Below are positions 9,785 through 19,123 of a stretch of DNA of 42,458 nucleotides, piece by piece. The position numbers and the translations under genes are program-made. The notes under the pieces were generated by a model that ran no database searches, had not been told where the DNA came from, and worked only from the letters and a program-made list of their open reading frames with translations. Source of the DNA: an uncultured Cedecea sp. (GTDB taxonomy: Bacteria > Pseudomonadota > Gammaproteobacteria > Enterobacterales > Enterobacteriaceae); contig NZ_CANMLV010000023.1 in assembly GCF_947498825.1 (NCBI RefSeq), forward strand, positions 1 through 42,458. The letters run 5' to 3'. Every line of letters begins with the position of its first letter. The stretch's first letter is position 1.

Positions 9785-9834
9785 TGTGCAATTAATCACA
9801 GTTATACTGCGCTTTTTATTTTATCTTGCTGAGT
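9785..9834 (+). promoter_or_regulatory. Candidate CRP-dependent promoter for the PTS/mannosidase leader
   Basis: TGTGC-AATTAA-TCACA at 9785-9800 matches the CRP consensus (TGTGA-N6-TCACA) at nine of ten core positions. A weak -10 element TATCTT at 9822-9827 would place the start near 9834 and the CRP centre near -41.5, the class II spacing. A TATACT at 9803-9808 is an alternative -10, in which case CRP would sit on the promoter. The preceding 9537-9784 is AT-rich with no gene seen. A sugar operon downstream makes CRP control plausible; this is inference. Confidence 0.45.
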
Positions 9835-9861
9835 ATTATTGGTTGTGGAGTTGACTTCGTT

Positions 9862-10329
9862 ATGCCTGAAAACATAATTATCAAACATATGCTTTTTGTT
9901 TTGCTGTCTTTAGACCGCAAAATGAAAACTATGCTTGATAATTTATGCTGGTTTAATGCGGTTAATAGCCTGGCTGAAAGTGATGCTGTTGAAGCTGAAT
10001 GTATGGATATACAAATGGCTAAAGAGTGGTCGCAGTTATGGGACTGTGCGGGCCAGACATTATGTGCCAGTATTCAGCAACCTTTTCATCATCAGTCGCA
10101 CGCCGGTTCACAGGTTCAAGAACCTGGACTTAACAGTCGTAAACGTGAGGAACTGGTATTTAGTTTTCGTAATTCTAACCTGTATCAGCTGTTAGTCTGC
10201 CGTCATGCGGGCGGTTCGGACAGTGAAGGATGGGCTAAAAAATTAGTTTTGTCTGCACAAAGCACAATGCGCGTTTTCGCCATTGTGCTTTTTTTTTTAG
10301 TGCGCCGAGCATGGCGCGTAGCGCCTTGA
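9862..10329 (+). CDS. Doubtful ORF in the leader upstream of the PTS operon
   Basis: An open frame runs from before 9826 to 10329. The ATG at 9862 has GGAG about twelve bases upstream, a weak ribosome site. The deduced protein (about 155 residues) resembles no family I know, has several Cys and His and a hydrophobic start, and its last stretch is read through the terminator stem at 10259 and into the group II intron, so the present C terminus cannot be ancestral. It may be non-coding leader RNA rather than a gene. A perfect inverted repeat CAGGTTC-AA-GAACCTG lies inside at 10111-10126. Confidence 0.2.
   Translation: MPENIIIKHMLFVLLSLDRKMKTMLDNLCWFNAVNSLAESDAVEAECMDIQMAKEWSQLWDCAGQTLCASIQQPFHHQSHAGSQVQEPGLNSRKREELVFSFRNSNLYQLLVCRHAGGSDSEGWAKKLVLSAQSTMRVFAIVLFFLVRRAWRVAP
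10259..10298 (+). terminator. Strong terminator at the intron insertion site
   Basis: An 11-base stem AAAGCACAATG / CATTGTGCTTT continues inward as GCG / CGC past one bulged base, with a TTTT loop, and is followed by a long T run to 10298. The group II intron begins two bases later. Without the intron, this terminator would stand only about 27 bases before the PTS IIB start codon, so it could act as an attenuator for that operon. Confidence 0.88.
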
Positions 10330-12221
10330 CGGGCGCTGTCAGTTGACTGTGGTGGTTAACTGATGACTTGGAGGTGAAAGTCCTCTACACACCCGGTAAG
10401 GGGAAGTGTTAGCTGAACGGCAAGGGTGTTCATCGTGAGGTGAAATCTGAAGGAAGCTGAAAGCAAAATGCGGGTCTGACGAACAGGAAGCGGTTCAGGC
10501 GGCACAGCGGGGTAAGGCGGCTAATATCGTCAACGCCCAATACTTACACGGAACGCTGTGACGTAAAACCGACAGACATATGCAGGAAGGTCACGCGAAT
10601 TACCTCGGGAGATCTGCCATTCTGCCACTGTGCTACCGATATCGAGAGGTATCGGGATGGAATGTCAGAAGTCAGCCGATGCCGTAGTAGTACCGGCTCA
10701 CCACCAGTATGAAGGGCTGAACATGTTAACCGTAATTAGGACACGGATACTCGATGTCGATTAATGATGCACAAGGGCAAGTGATTGCCACCGCCAGCCA
10801 GGGTAGCGAACAGTATTCGCGAGAGCAGCTTAGTGGTGCTGAAATTGGCACGGTGGTCAGTGGGCGAACGAAAGCGGAAGTGCCGTTGACAATCGAAACG
10901 GTGACAGAAAGAGCCAATATGATGCTGGCCTATCAGCGGGTGGTGGAAAACAAAGGTGCCGCAGGGGTGGATAACCTCAGCGTGTCGGCGTTGAAGCCCT
11001 GGCTGAAAGAACACTGGGCAAGCATCAAGAGTGCATTGATGTCAGGACATTATCTGCCCCGTGCGATACGCAAAATGGATATCCCAAAGCCAGATGGCGG
11101 CGTGAGAACATTGGGTATCCCGACGGTGGCAGACAGACTCATCCAACAAGCGATAGCGCAGAAACTGAGCGCTGTCGTCGACCCGACCTTCTCAAACTCC
11201 AGTTATGGCTTCCGTCCGGGGCGCAACGCATGGCAGGCCGTGCGTCAGGCACAGGTCTACATGAACAGCGGTAAACGCTGGGTAGTTGACATGGATCTGG
11301 AAAAGTTCTTCGACAGAGTGGATCACGACATATTAATGTCGCGGATAGCCCGGTGCATCAAGGATACACGGCTATTGAAACTAATACGTCGCTACCTTGA
11401 GGCCGACAGTGTCGACAGTAATAAAGAGAGAGTCAAACGAGTGAGAGGTATGCCGCAAGGCGGGCCGTTATCGCCGTTGTTGTCGAATATCTTGTTAGAT
11501 GATCTGGACAAAGAGCTGGAGCGACGTGGACACAGCTTCTGTCGGTATGCAGACGACTGCAATATCTATGTCAGCAGCCGAAAAGCGGGTGAACATCTTC
11601 TCAGGGGTATCAGTGAGTATCTGGCGGATACGCTGAAACTGACGATAAACGAAAAGAAGAGTGCGGTGGCAAGGCCATGGGATCGCAAGTTCTTAGGGTA
11701 CAGCGTCACAAGGCATAAATCTGTTCGCCTGAAAGTGGCAGACACGAGTGTGGCAAGGCTGAAGGATAAACTCCGCAGCCTGACCACAGGGCACAGCTCG
11801 GCGTCAGTAAAAGCAGTCATCAATAAACTCAGGCCGGTCCTCAGAGGTTGGGTAAGTTACTTCCGTTACACCGAAGTAAAAGGAGTACTGGAAGAGCTGG
11901 ATAGCTGGATAAACAGGAAGTTACGCTGCCTTCTCTGGAGGCAATGGAAGCGCACAGGAACGCGAGCAAGAAAGTTAATGCGAGCGGGCTTAACGGAAGA
12001 AAGGGCGTGGCGTTCAGCGAGCAACCAAAGAGGAGCCTGGTGGAACTCGGGAGCCCGCCATATGAATCAGGCGATAAAAGTATCGTTATTGAGGAGTGCG
12101 GGCTTACTGTCCCTGCTCGAACAGCACCGGCAGTTCCAGCGTTAACATGAACCGCCGTATACGGAACCGTACGTACGGTGGTGTGAGAGGACGGCAGGAG
12201 TGATCCTGCCTCCTACTCGAT
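10300..12221 (+). mobile_element. Group II intron, probably class IIC
   Basis: A complete retroelement of about 1.92 kb. The 5' end is GTGCGCC at 10300, matching the GTGYG rule. The ribozyme's domains I-III fill 10300-10750, the ORF sits in domain IV, and domain V is recognisable at about 12148-12190 (GAACCGCCGTATACGG... ACGTACGGTGGT) followed by a domain VI hairpin GGCAGGAGTGATCCTGCC with a CCTACTC segment for the branch-point A. The 3' end is CTCGAT at 12221. Insertion directly behind a terminator T tract is the hallmark of class IIC. The subclass is inferred from this and the RT layout, not from a fold calculation. Confidence 0.88.
10754..12145 (+). CDS. ltrA: Group II intron reverse transcriptase/maturase
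   Basis: A 463-residue intron-encoded protein for splicing and retromobility. RT motifs include GAAGVDNLSVSALKPWL, DIPKPDGGVRTLGIPTVADR, SSYGFRPGRNAWQAV, VDMDLEKFFDRVDHD, MPQGGPLSPLLSNILLDDLD and the catalytic YADD at 265-268. The maturase/X domain follows from GWVSYFRYTEVKGVLEELD to the C terminus. There is no C-terminal HNH endonuclease domain, as expected for class IIC. The N-terminal 45 residues before the RT0 region are unusual and low in similarity. The frame is intact, so the intron may be active. Confidence 0.95.
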   Translation: MSINDAQGQVIATASQGSEQYSREQLSGAEIGTVVSGRTKAEVPLTIETVTERANMMLAYQRVVENKGAAGVDNLSVSALKPWLKEHWASIKSALMSGHYLPRAIRKMDIPKPDGGVRTLGIPTVADRLIQQAIAQKLSAVVDPTFSNSSYGFRPGRNAWQAVRQAQVYMNSGKRWVVDMDLEKFFDRVDHDILMSRIARCIKDTRLLKLIRRYLEADSVDSNKERVKRVRGMPQGGPLSPLLSNILLDDLDKELERRGHSFCRYADDCNIYVSSRKAGEHLLRGISEYLADTLKLTINEKKSAVARPWDRKFLGYSVTRHKSVRLKVADTSVARLKDKLRSLTTGHSSASVKAVINKLRPVLRGWVSYFRYTEVKGVLEELDSWINRKLRCLLWRQWKRTGTRARKLMRAGLTEERAWRSASNQRGAWWNSGARHMNQAIKVSLLRSAGLLSLLEQHRQFQR

Positions 12222-12246
12222 TGGTCTCAATTTAAGAGGATGCATT

Positions 12247-12561
12247 ATGTACATTGTTTGTGTTGCCGCTTGTCCAACTGGCGTTGCTCATACCTATATG
12301 GCTGCTGAATCTCTGGAAGTGACAGGAAAACAGCGAGGCCATGAGGTGAAAGTCGAAACCCAGGGCAGTATGGGGGCTGAAAATGAAATTACCGCAGATG
12401 ACCTGATGCGTGCGGATGCGGTAATTATTGCTGCCGATGTTGCCATTAGCGGTAAAGAACGCTTTGACGGCATGATTAAACTTGAATGCAGCGTCTCGGA
12501 TCCTATCAAGTTTGGTGATGCCGTATTTGAAGCTGTAGAGAAGGAGATGTCCCATGGCTAA
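12247..12561 (+). CDS. PTS fructose-family IIB component
   Basis: A 104-residue cytoplasmic IIB protein. The phosphorylated Cys9 is in ACPTGVAHTYMAAE, the fructose-class signature. It accepts phosphate from a IIA domain (here at the end of the 830-residue fusion at 16354) and passes it to sugar bound at IIC. The ribosome site AAGAGG is seven bases upstream. Only 25 bases separate it from the intron's 3' end, so its promoter must lie upstream of or inside the intron. It overlaps the IIC gene by eight bases. Confidence 0.92.
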   Translation: MYIVCVAACPTGVAHTYMAAESLEVTGKQRGHEVKVETQGSMGAENEITADDLMRADAVIIAADVAISGKERFDGMIKLECSVSDPIKFGDAVFEAVEKEMSHG

Positions 12562-13669
12562 ATTTCAGGCGGATAACCAGCAGTCGACAGGCGTTGAGAT
12601 TAAAAATGCCATTATGACCGGCGTATCCTGGATGCTACCGTTTATTATTGCTGGTGCGGTACTTATGGGGATAGCCCGCATTGGTGCATCCTTCTATGGT
12701 ATTGATAATATTTGGGATGCCAGCTATGAGCAAGCCGATACAGTTATCCGGCTGCTGCATAAATTTGATGGTTTTGGTGGCCTTGCGTTGTCCCTGATGC
12801 TTCCGGTTGTTGCAGGCTATATCAGTTTTGCTCTGGCGAATAAGCCAGGCCTGGCACCAGGCATGATCGGTGGTCTGCTGGCAGGAAACCTCGGAACGGG
12901 TTTTCTGGGAGCGCTGGCTGCGGGGTTTGTCGCTGGATATATTGTTCGTGCTCTGAATCGTTATATTAAACTGCCTAAATCACTGGCATCAGCAGGGCCA
13001 ATTTTTATTCTGCCCGTTGGTGGGACACTGCTGACGTGTGTTGTGATGGCCTTTTTCATCGGCAGTCCTCTGGCTGCACTCAATCACAGTATGGAAAGCT
13101 GGTTGATGTCGATGTCTGGCACCAACCGGATTTTACTGGCAGCAGTTATTGGCGGTATGGTGGGCTTTGATCTGGGAGGACCTGTCAATAAAGCGGCTGT
13201 GACAACGGCCATGGCGCTACTCGCCTCAGGCATTTTTGATCCCAATACTGCGGCTCAGGTCGCGATTATTATTCCTCCGATTGGTATCGGTGTTGCGACA
13301 TTGATCTGGTCTTCACGCTTTCCTCTTTCTCTGCGCGAAGCGGGTAAAGCGTCAACGTTGATGGGATTAATCGGGGTTTCAGAAGGGGCGATTCCCTTTG
13401 CGTTATCAAATCCAAGGCTGATTATTATTAACGTTATTGGCTCTGCGGTAGGGGCGGCTATGGCGGTAGGGCTGGGGTCGATTAACCATGCACCTATATC
13501 CGGATTTTATGGCTGGCTGGCAGTAGAAAAATGGCCTGTTTATGTACTGTCAATTGCCTGTGGTTCTGCCATTATTACTTTTGGATCGTTGCTTATTTTC
13601 CGTGGTGAATCAGAAAGTCAGGAACTTAAAAAAGAAGTAAAAACACCTAAGTTTAAAGCCAGTCGTTAA
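12554..13669 (+). CDS. PTS fructose-family IIC permease
   Basis: A 371-residue polytopic membrane protein that binds and translocates the sugar. Fructose-class hallmarks are ITGVSWMLPFIIAGAVL-like residues near the N terminus (here MTGVSWMLPFIIAGAVLMG), GGLLAGNLGTGFLGALAAGF, FDLGGPVNKAA and IGVSEGAIPFALSNP. It is translationally coupled to IIB. Pairing with a GH38 alpha-mannosidase suggests an alpha-mannoside substrate such as mannosylglycerate, as for E. coli MngA, but E. coli uses a single IIABC polypeptide, so the substrate here is open. Confidence 0.92.
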   Translation: MAKFQADNQQSTGVEIKNAIMTGVSWMLPFIIAGAVLMGIARIGASFYGIDNIWDASYEQADTVIRLLHKFDGFGGLALSLMLPVVAGYISFALANKPGLAPGMIGGLLAGNLGTGFLGALAAGFVAGYIVRALNRYIKLPKSLASAGPIFILPVGGTLLTCVVMAFFIGSPLAALNHSMESWLMSMSGTNRILLAAVIGGMVGFDLGGPVNKAAVTTAMALLASGIFDPNTAAQVAIIIPPIGIGVATLIWSSRFPLSLREAGKASTLMGLIGVSEGAIPFALSNPRLIIINVIGSAVGAAMAVGLGSINHAPISGFYGWLAVEKWPVYVLSIACGSAIITFGSLLIFRGESESQELKKEVKTPKFKASR

Positions 13670-13763
13670 ATGTATCATTGATACGTTTTAATTATTTTCC
13701 CTGTATTGAGCGCAGATAAATATCTGTGCCGGATACGTACGTATAAAAACAGGAATAAAGAGA

Positions 13764-16349
13764 ATGAAAACGGTTCATTTAATTCAACATACCCACTGGG
13801 ACAGGGAATGGTATTTCACAGAAAATGACTCACAGGTCTTACTTTATTATTTCATGGCAGATCTACTTAATCGTCTCGAAACGGATGAGTCATTAGGTCC
13901 ATTTATACTTGATGGTCAGACAGTGGTACTGGAAGATTATTTTCAGTTTGCACCCGAAAACCGGGAACGAATTCAGACATTGGTGGCTAACGGGCGACTG
14001 CAAATAGGCCCCTGGTATACGCAGACTGATTTTCTGGTCGTGGGGGCGGAATCGATTACCCGTAATTTATTGCTGGGGCAGGCCGATTGTGATGAGTTTG
14101 GAGCCCGTATGGCTGTGGGCTATGTGCCTGACTCATTTGGTCAGAGCGCCCAGCTACCGATGTTCCTCAAGCAGTTTTCGATTGATAATGCTGTTATCTG
14201 GCGAGGCTGGAGCGAGTATGACACGCCATATAGCGAATTCCGCTGGCGTAGTCAGGATGGCAGCACAGTCACCACCAGCGTCTTACCTCAAGGATACGGC
14301 TTTGCTAAATGGCTACCCACTGATGCAGATCGGGCCTGGCCAAAGCTGACCAGGTTACTGAAAAAGCAGGCTGCCTTTAGCCGTAGTTCACAACTGCTAC
14401 TCCCGAATGGTAATGACCAGTCACCTTTTGAATATGGTGTACCAGACATGCTGGATGCGCTGAATATCCGACAAACGGAGTATCGCTTTGAACGTAGCGA
14501 TTTCCTGTGTTATTTCGCCTCGTTGGCTGATACGCCGCTGGAAACGTTTGAAGGTGAATTATTAAGCCCGAAATATATGCGTGTGCATCGCGGAATTTTC
14601 TCCACGCGTATGGATATCAAACAGGCGAATGCCAGGCTGGAAAACTTTGTCAGCCGTCAGCTGGAACCCTTACTGAGTGTGAACTGGATGCTGGGCTTAC
14701 CTTATCCTCAGTCTGTGGTCGAGAGCATCTGGCGTGAAGCAATGAAATCACACGCTCACGACAGTATTGGCGGCTGTAATTCTGACCGCGTCAACGGGAT
14801 CGTTAAGGCGCGTCTGCTGGCAGGACAAGAAAAAGCAGATCAACTGTATGAGCTGAATATGCAGATGTTGGCGAGTGGTATTCATGCCCGGCAGGATGGC
14901 AAAAAAATCATTATTTTTAATGCACTTCCTGCAACACGTGACGGACTGGTTGCGATCACACTTTACCTGCCTGGTGAAACATTCCGTATCGTTGATGAGC
15001 AGGGGCTGCCGTGCCGCTGGCAAATTCTACAGGAAACGACCCAGGATATGTCCGTGATAGTACAGGAGCTTTCTAATAGCAGCGAACCGGTTTTCTATCG
15101 TAAATGTGACATTCTGCTGGAAGTCTCGGCCCTGCCTGCGAGCGGCTATACCACGTTATATTTACAAGAAAATAGAACGCCAGGTTTTACTGTAACCGCT
15201 GAGGAGCATCCGGTACTGGAAAATCAGTGGTTAAGACTGAGCCTGGAAGCAGGGCAGATAGTGCTGCTCGATAAACGTAGCGGCAAGCTCTGGAATAATT
15301 TAATTCAGCTGGTGGATGGCGGTGATGCGGGTGATACCTACAACTACTCTCCTCCGGAAGATGACTGGCGGGTGAGTGGTATATTACGCTGCGCTGACTG
15401 GCAGCAGGGGGAGCTGGCCGGGACCTTAACACTGGACTGGTCAATTCCCGCACCGCGCACTATGGCGGATAGAAATCATCGTCACTGTAACGCCGAGCTT
15501 GATGTTTGCATGGTCATTACAATGACACACCAGAGCCCACTGTTGGATATAAGGATTACGGTTAATAACACCTTGGAAGATCACCGACTACAGCTTGAGA
15601 TCCCCACAGAAGTACTGAGTGATATTCACTTCGCTGACCAGCCGTTTGGACTGATCCAGCGCGATAATCGTCCTGCGACTCTGGATATCTGGCAGCAGGA
15701 ACAGTGGAATGAATCCCCAGCCTCGCTCTGGCCGATGCAAAACCTGGTGATGATGCATGATGGAAAGCAGGGGATGGGGGTGATTACCGACGGACTACGG
15801 GAATATGAAATTCCGGCAGAACGTCCGTCAATAATCGCGATTACGCTATTACGTAGTGTCGGCTGGCTGGGGCGTGCCGGAATGCCATGGCGACCAGGAC
15901 GGGCATCAGGCATGGCGTTGCCTTCTCCCGAATCACAAATTCCTGGTATATTTCAGGCTCATCTGGCACTGATTCCGTTACATGCTGGTGAAAACACAGA
16001 GTTCTGGCACTGGGTTGAGCAATGGCGTAACCCTGTCTCTGGCTGGCTGGAGTCTGGCTGGGCACGTTTTAAAACCAACCCCCATCAACGCCAGTTTCCC
16101 TCGAACTATAGCCTGTTACGCTGGGATACGCCGCTACACTTTAGCACGCTAAAGAAAGCGCAGAGGGAGGATGCCCTTATCTTACGTGGCTGGAATCCCG
16201 GTTCACAAACACAACGCCGTAGCGTCCCGGAAACCGATGCTACCATCTGTGAAGTGACCCTGGCAGAAAGTCCGGTGGCTGAATCTCAACCTGGCGTTGC
16301 GGCTTGTACGCCCGTTTCGTGGCTCGTAGCCCCGCCAGTCAGAGGATAA
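13764..16349 (+). CDS. mngB: GH38 alpha-mannosidase, MngB-like
   Basis: An 861-residue cytoplasmic glycoside hydrolase related to E. coli MngB (877), which splits mannosyl-D-glycerate 6-phosphate into mannose 6-phosphate and glycerate. Zinc ligands are His11 and Asp13 in HTHWDREWYF and His332 in SHAHDSIGGCNSD; the nucleophile is Asp123 in GYVPDSFGQSAQLP. The first ~300 residues are the catalytic barrel; the rest is the beta-sandwich region with LREYEIPAERPSI and LLRSVGWLGRAGMPWRPGR. It lies in the PTS operon, four bases before the HPr-EI-IIA gene. The aglycone is not deducible, so the symbol is tentative. Confidence 0.9.
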   Translation: MKTVHLIQHTHWDREWYFTENDSQVLLYYFMADLLNRLETDESLGPFILDGQTVVLEDYFQFAPENRERIQTLVANGRLQIGPWYTQTDFLVVGAESITRNLLLGQADCDEFGARMAVGYVPDSFGQSAQLPMFLKQFSIDNAVIWRGWSEYDTPYSEFRWRSQDGSTVTTSVLPQGYGFAKWLPTDADRAWPKLTRLLKKQAAFSRSSQLLLPNGNDQSPFEYGVPDMLDALNIRQTEYRFERSDFLCYFASLADTPLETFEGELLSPKYMRVHRGIFSTRMDIKQANARLENFVSRQLEPLLSVNWMLGLPYPQSVVESIWREAMKSHAHDSIGGCNSDRVNGIVKARLLAGQEKADQLYELNMQMLASGIHARQDGKKIIIFNALPATRDGLVAITLYLPGETFRIVDEQGLPCRWQILQETTQDMSVIVQELSNSSEPVFYRKCDILLEVSALPASGYTTLYLQENRTPGFTVTAEEHPVLENQWLRLSLEAGQIVLLDKRSGKLWNNLIQLVDGGDAGDTYNYSPPEDDWRVSGILRCADWQQGELAGTLTLDWSIPAPRTMADRNHRHCNAELDVCMVITMTHQSPLLDIRITVNNTLEDHRLQLEIPTEVLSDIHFADQPFGLIQRDNRPATLDIWQQEQWNESPASLWPMQNLVMMHDGKQGMGVITDGLREYEIPAERPSIIAITLLRSVGWLGRAGMPWRPGRASGMALPSPESQIPGIFQAHLALIPLHAGENTEFWHWVEQWRNPVSGWLESGWARFKTNPHQRQFPSNYSLLRWDTPLHFSTLKKAQREDALILRGWNPGSQTQRRSVPETDATICEVTLAESPVAESQPGVAACTPVSWLVAPPVRG

Positions 16350-16353
16350 TATC

Positions 16354-18846
16354 ATGTTGAAAATTTCTTTTACCTGCCCCCTGGAGAATGGTTTACATGC
16401 CAGACCTGCCAGTGCACTGGAACAGCGTATCAACGACTTTTCTTCATCAGTACAGATTGTCAACCTGCGGAATAATCGTAAGGCTGATGCCCGTAGTGTA
16501 CTGGCGATGATTGGCACCGATATCTTGTATCAGGATGCCTGCGAATTATGGCTTGAAGGGGAAGATGAAGCGATCGCGCATCAGGCATTATCCCAGTTTA
16601 TTCATGAAGAGTTTGCCAGATGTGATGAACCTGCAGCCAGCATCACTCCTCAAGTATCCAGCCCGCTACCCGTCTACCTGGCACAGACGACAGCACAGAT
16701 CCTACGCGGCAATGGCGTCAGTCTGGGGATGGCACAAGGTATTGCCGTGCATATGGGAACGCTGGATCTGTTACATCTTGCTCAGCAGGAAGAGGTCACA
16801 GTTTCTGCTGTTCGCTATCAACAAATGCAAGCGGCTTTGCAGAAGGTGCGTCACCAACTGAATGAAGAGTGTCGGCTGGCAAAAGGTGACGCTGCTTTAG
16901 TGCTACAGGCCCATAGCAAACTGTTGGCCGACCGTTTAATGGAGGAGACATTACTGACCGATCGCCCGGCGCGCAATACCCTGGAATCTCTGGCACTGGC
17001 ACTGGATGAGTTGAGCCAGCCCCTGAGGGAGAGCCGCAACGCTTACTTGCAGCAACGCGTACTGGATTTACAAGACCTGGGTTTACGTCTTGCCGCTCAT
17101 CTCACAACGCAACCTCTGCTGCCACAAACGCAGTTACGGCATGACAGTGTGGTGGTAAGTGCGGTACCTCTTACCCCTGGCCAGTTTCTGGCACTGCGTG
17201 GTTCCTGCCTCAAAGGTGTCATTATGGGGGCCGGCGGAGAGACTTCACATACGGTTATTTTAGCGCGTTCATTTGGTATTCCCCTGTTAAGCGTAGAGAG
17301 TACCGATATCGGACGCATTCGGAGTGGCGAGGCGCTCCTGCTGGACACGCGCTATGGCGTGGCTGTGTTATCTCCCGACGCTCAGGCAGAAAGCTGGTAT
17401 CAGCTGGAAGAAGCTAAGTCCCGGCGTCTTGATGCACGTTCACAACCATTAACACAACAGCCTGGGCGCACTCAGGATAACCAGCCGATTACGGTGCTCG
17501 CCAATATTGCCCTTGCCGCCGAAGCGGAAACGGTATTTGCAGCTGGTGCGGAAGGGATCGGACTGTTTCGTACTGAACTACTATTTTGTGAGCGAACTTC
17601 ACCACCAGATGAAGAAGAGCAGTATCAGGCTTATCAGCAAGTACTGGCGCAGGCAAAAGGGCGTAAAGTCGTGATCCGTACTCTGGATATTGGGGGAGAT
17701 AAACCTTGCGACTATCTTGTCGTACCGCAGGAGGACAATCCTTTCCTTGGCTGGCGAGGTATCCGTTTGTATCCGGCATTTATGACGATTTTTCGTTCCC
17801 AGATACGCGCGTTATTACGCGCCAGTGCGACAGGCCCGTTGCATATAATGGCGCCGATGGTAACCACGCTTGAGGAGGTGAAATGGTTGCGGACGCAATT
17901 GAATATCACCCAGCAGCAGCTCAACAATGAAGGTATTGCTACCGGAACCTGGTCACTCGGTATCATGGCTGAGGTGCCATCAGTGCTGTATTTTTTAAGC
18001 AAGGCCAAGCCATATATTGATTTTATTTCTATCGGTAGTAATGACCTTGCGCAATATTTTCTTGCCTGCGATCGGGGAAATGTCCAGGTACGCCATCTTT
18101 ATAACTACTTCGATCCTTCATTTTTGCATCTGCTACAAAATATGACGATACAGGCACAGCAAGCCGGAATTGATATCAGTCTGTGCGGCGAGATGGGCGG
18201 CGATCCGGCTGCATTAGCACTGCTGCTGGGGGCTGGACTGCGGCAAATTAGCCTGTCTGCCAGCCGGATAGCGTCGGTAAAAATGCGTTTGAGCCAGTTA
18301 ACTATTGAAGAAAGTGAGCAGAGGCTTGAGCAGGCACTGCTGTGTGATAGTGCGGATGGTGTGGTACTGGAGCAGTTGCAGCATTTGTCGTCTGGTATCA
18401 CAAAACCTGTTTTTGATCCGGCACTGATTCTGTTGGATAGTCCGATAAACAGTAAGGCTGAGGTAATTAAAGTACTGACTGATAATCTGGAAGTCGAACA
18501 GCGAACCTTTTCCGGCCCGGAAGCCGAAAAGGCTATCTGGCAGCGTGAAGAGTTTTTTTCTACGGCTTTGGGATTTGCCGTTGCACTCCCGCATTGTAAA
18601 TCAGCCGCCGTCTCCAGTAGCTCAGTTTCAGTGATGCGTCTGGCAGAGCCTCTGGCTTGGAATGATGAAGTCACCGTCTCGCTGGTTATCATGCTAACTG
18701 TAAGCGAGAGAGAAAAAGGTGAACATATGAAAATTTTCTCCAGACTGGCTCGCAAGCTGATGCATGCCGATTTCCGTCAGCAGCTGATGAAGAGTGAAGA
18801 TCCTCAACAACTTGCTGAATTTCTTGAACTGGAAATGGCGGGGTAG
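16354..18846 (+). CDS. PTS multiphosphoryl transfer protein (HPr-EI-IIA fusion, FryA/FrwA-like)
   Basis: An 830-residue fusion that carries the complete phosphate relay from PEP. Domain order: HPr at 1-90 with phospho-His15 in GLHARPAS; enzyme I at about 115-675 with phospho-His near 299 in GAGGETSHTVILARS, LFRTELLF, RTLDIGGDK, and the PEP-site Cys in SLCGEMGGDP; and a fructose-class IIA at about 685-830 with phospho-His near 746 in VALPHCKSA. E. coli FryA (831) and FrwA/PtsA (833) have the same layout. With IIB and IIC it makes the system independent of the general EI and HPr. Confidence 0.93.
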   Translation: MLKISFTCPLENGLHARPASALEQRINDFSSSVQIVNLRNNRKADARSVLAMIGTDILYQDACELWLEGEDEAIAHQALSQFIHEEFARCDEPAASITPQVSSPLPVYLAQTTAQILRGNGVSLGMAQGIAVHMGTLDLLHLAQQEEVTVSAVRYQQMQAALQKVRHQLNEECRLAKGDAALVLQAHSKLLADRLMEETLLTDRPARNTLESLALALDELSQPLRESRNAYLQQRVLDLQDLGLRLAAHLTTQPLLPQTQLRHDSVVVSAVPLTPGQFLALRGSCLKGVIMGAGGETSHTVILARSFGIPLLSVESTDIGRIRSGEALLLDTRYGVAVLSPDAQAESWYQLEEAKSRRLDARSQPLTQQPGRTQDNQPITVLANIALAAEAETVFAAGAEGIGLFRTELLFCERTSPPDEEEQYQAYQQVLAQAKGRKVVIRTLDIGGDKPCDYLVVPQEDNPFLGWRGIRLYPAFMTIFRSQIRALLRASATGPLHIMAPMVTTLEEVKWLRTQLNITQQQLNNEGIATGTWSLGIMAEVPSVLYFLSKAKPYIDFISIGSNDLAQYFLACDRGNVQVRHLYNYFDPSFLHLLQNMTIQAQQAGIDISLCGEMGGDPAALALLLGAGLRQISLSASRIASVKMRLSQLTIEESEQRLEQALLCDSADGVVLEQLQHLSSGITKPVFDPALILLDSPINSKAEVIKVLTDNLEVEQRTFSGPEAEKAIWQREEFFSTALGFAVALPHCKSAAVSSSSVSVMRLAEPLAWNDEVTVSLVIMLTVSEREKGEHMKIFSRLARKLMHADFRQQLMKSEDPQQLAEFLELEMAG

Positions 18847-18970
18847 CGTCCTGTTCTGTGTGGCTCTTGTTACAGGTAAAGACAGATGGGTTTTTAACGT
18901 AAATTAATTCCCTGAATCCTGCCAGTTAAACGCTGCCGCCATAAGGGCAATGTGATAACACTGAAATCGT

Positions 18971-19103
18971 ATATACCCGTCATACATCAAGTTGCTTGAG
19001 TGTTGCCTGCGTCCAGCCCGCCGAATCACAGAGTTTATCTGTGCTCATCGACGGGCTGAACTGGGCGCCTATAAGCAACACAAGGTATTGTAGTAATGGG
19101 TAG
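18971..19103 (-). repeat. ERIC-like inverted-repeat element, copy 1
   Basis: Read on the minus strand, it runs from TACCCATTACTACAA through GTTCAGCCCGTCGATGAGCA to CAACTTGATGTATGACGGGT. The middle matches copy 2 at 28937 closely; the outer left end has diverged. The core can fold into one long hairpin. It lies between the PTS operon and the convergent exporter genes. The rest of the gap 18847-19123 holds no gene. Confidence 0.8.
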
Positions 19104-19123
19104 GATATGAGGGAAACCTTCCC

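Noticed and set aside
12232-12555. Antisense open frame over the IIB gene
   Set aside because: The plus-strand frame has the full PTS IIB signature, ribosome site and operon context; the minus frame is a shadow.
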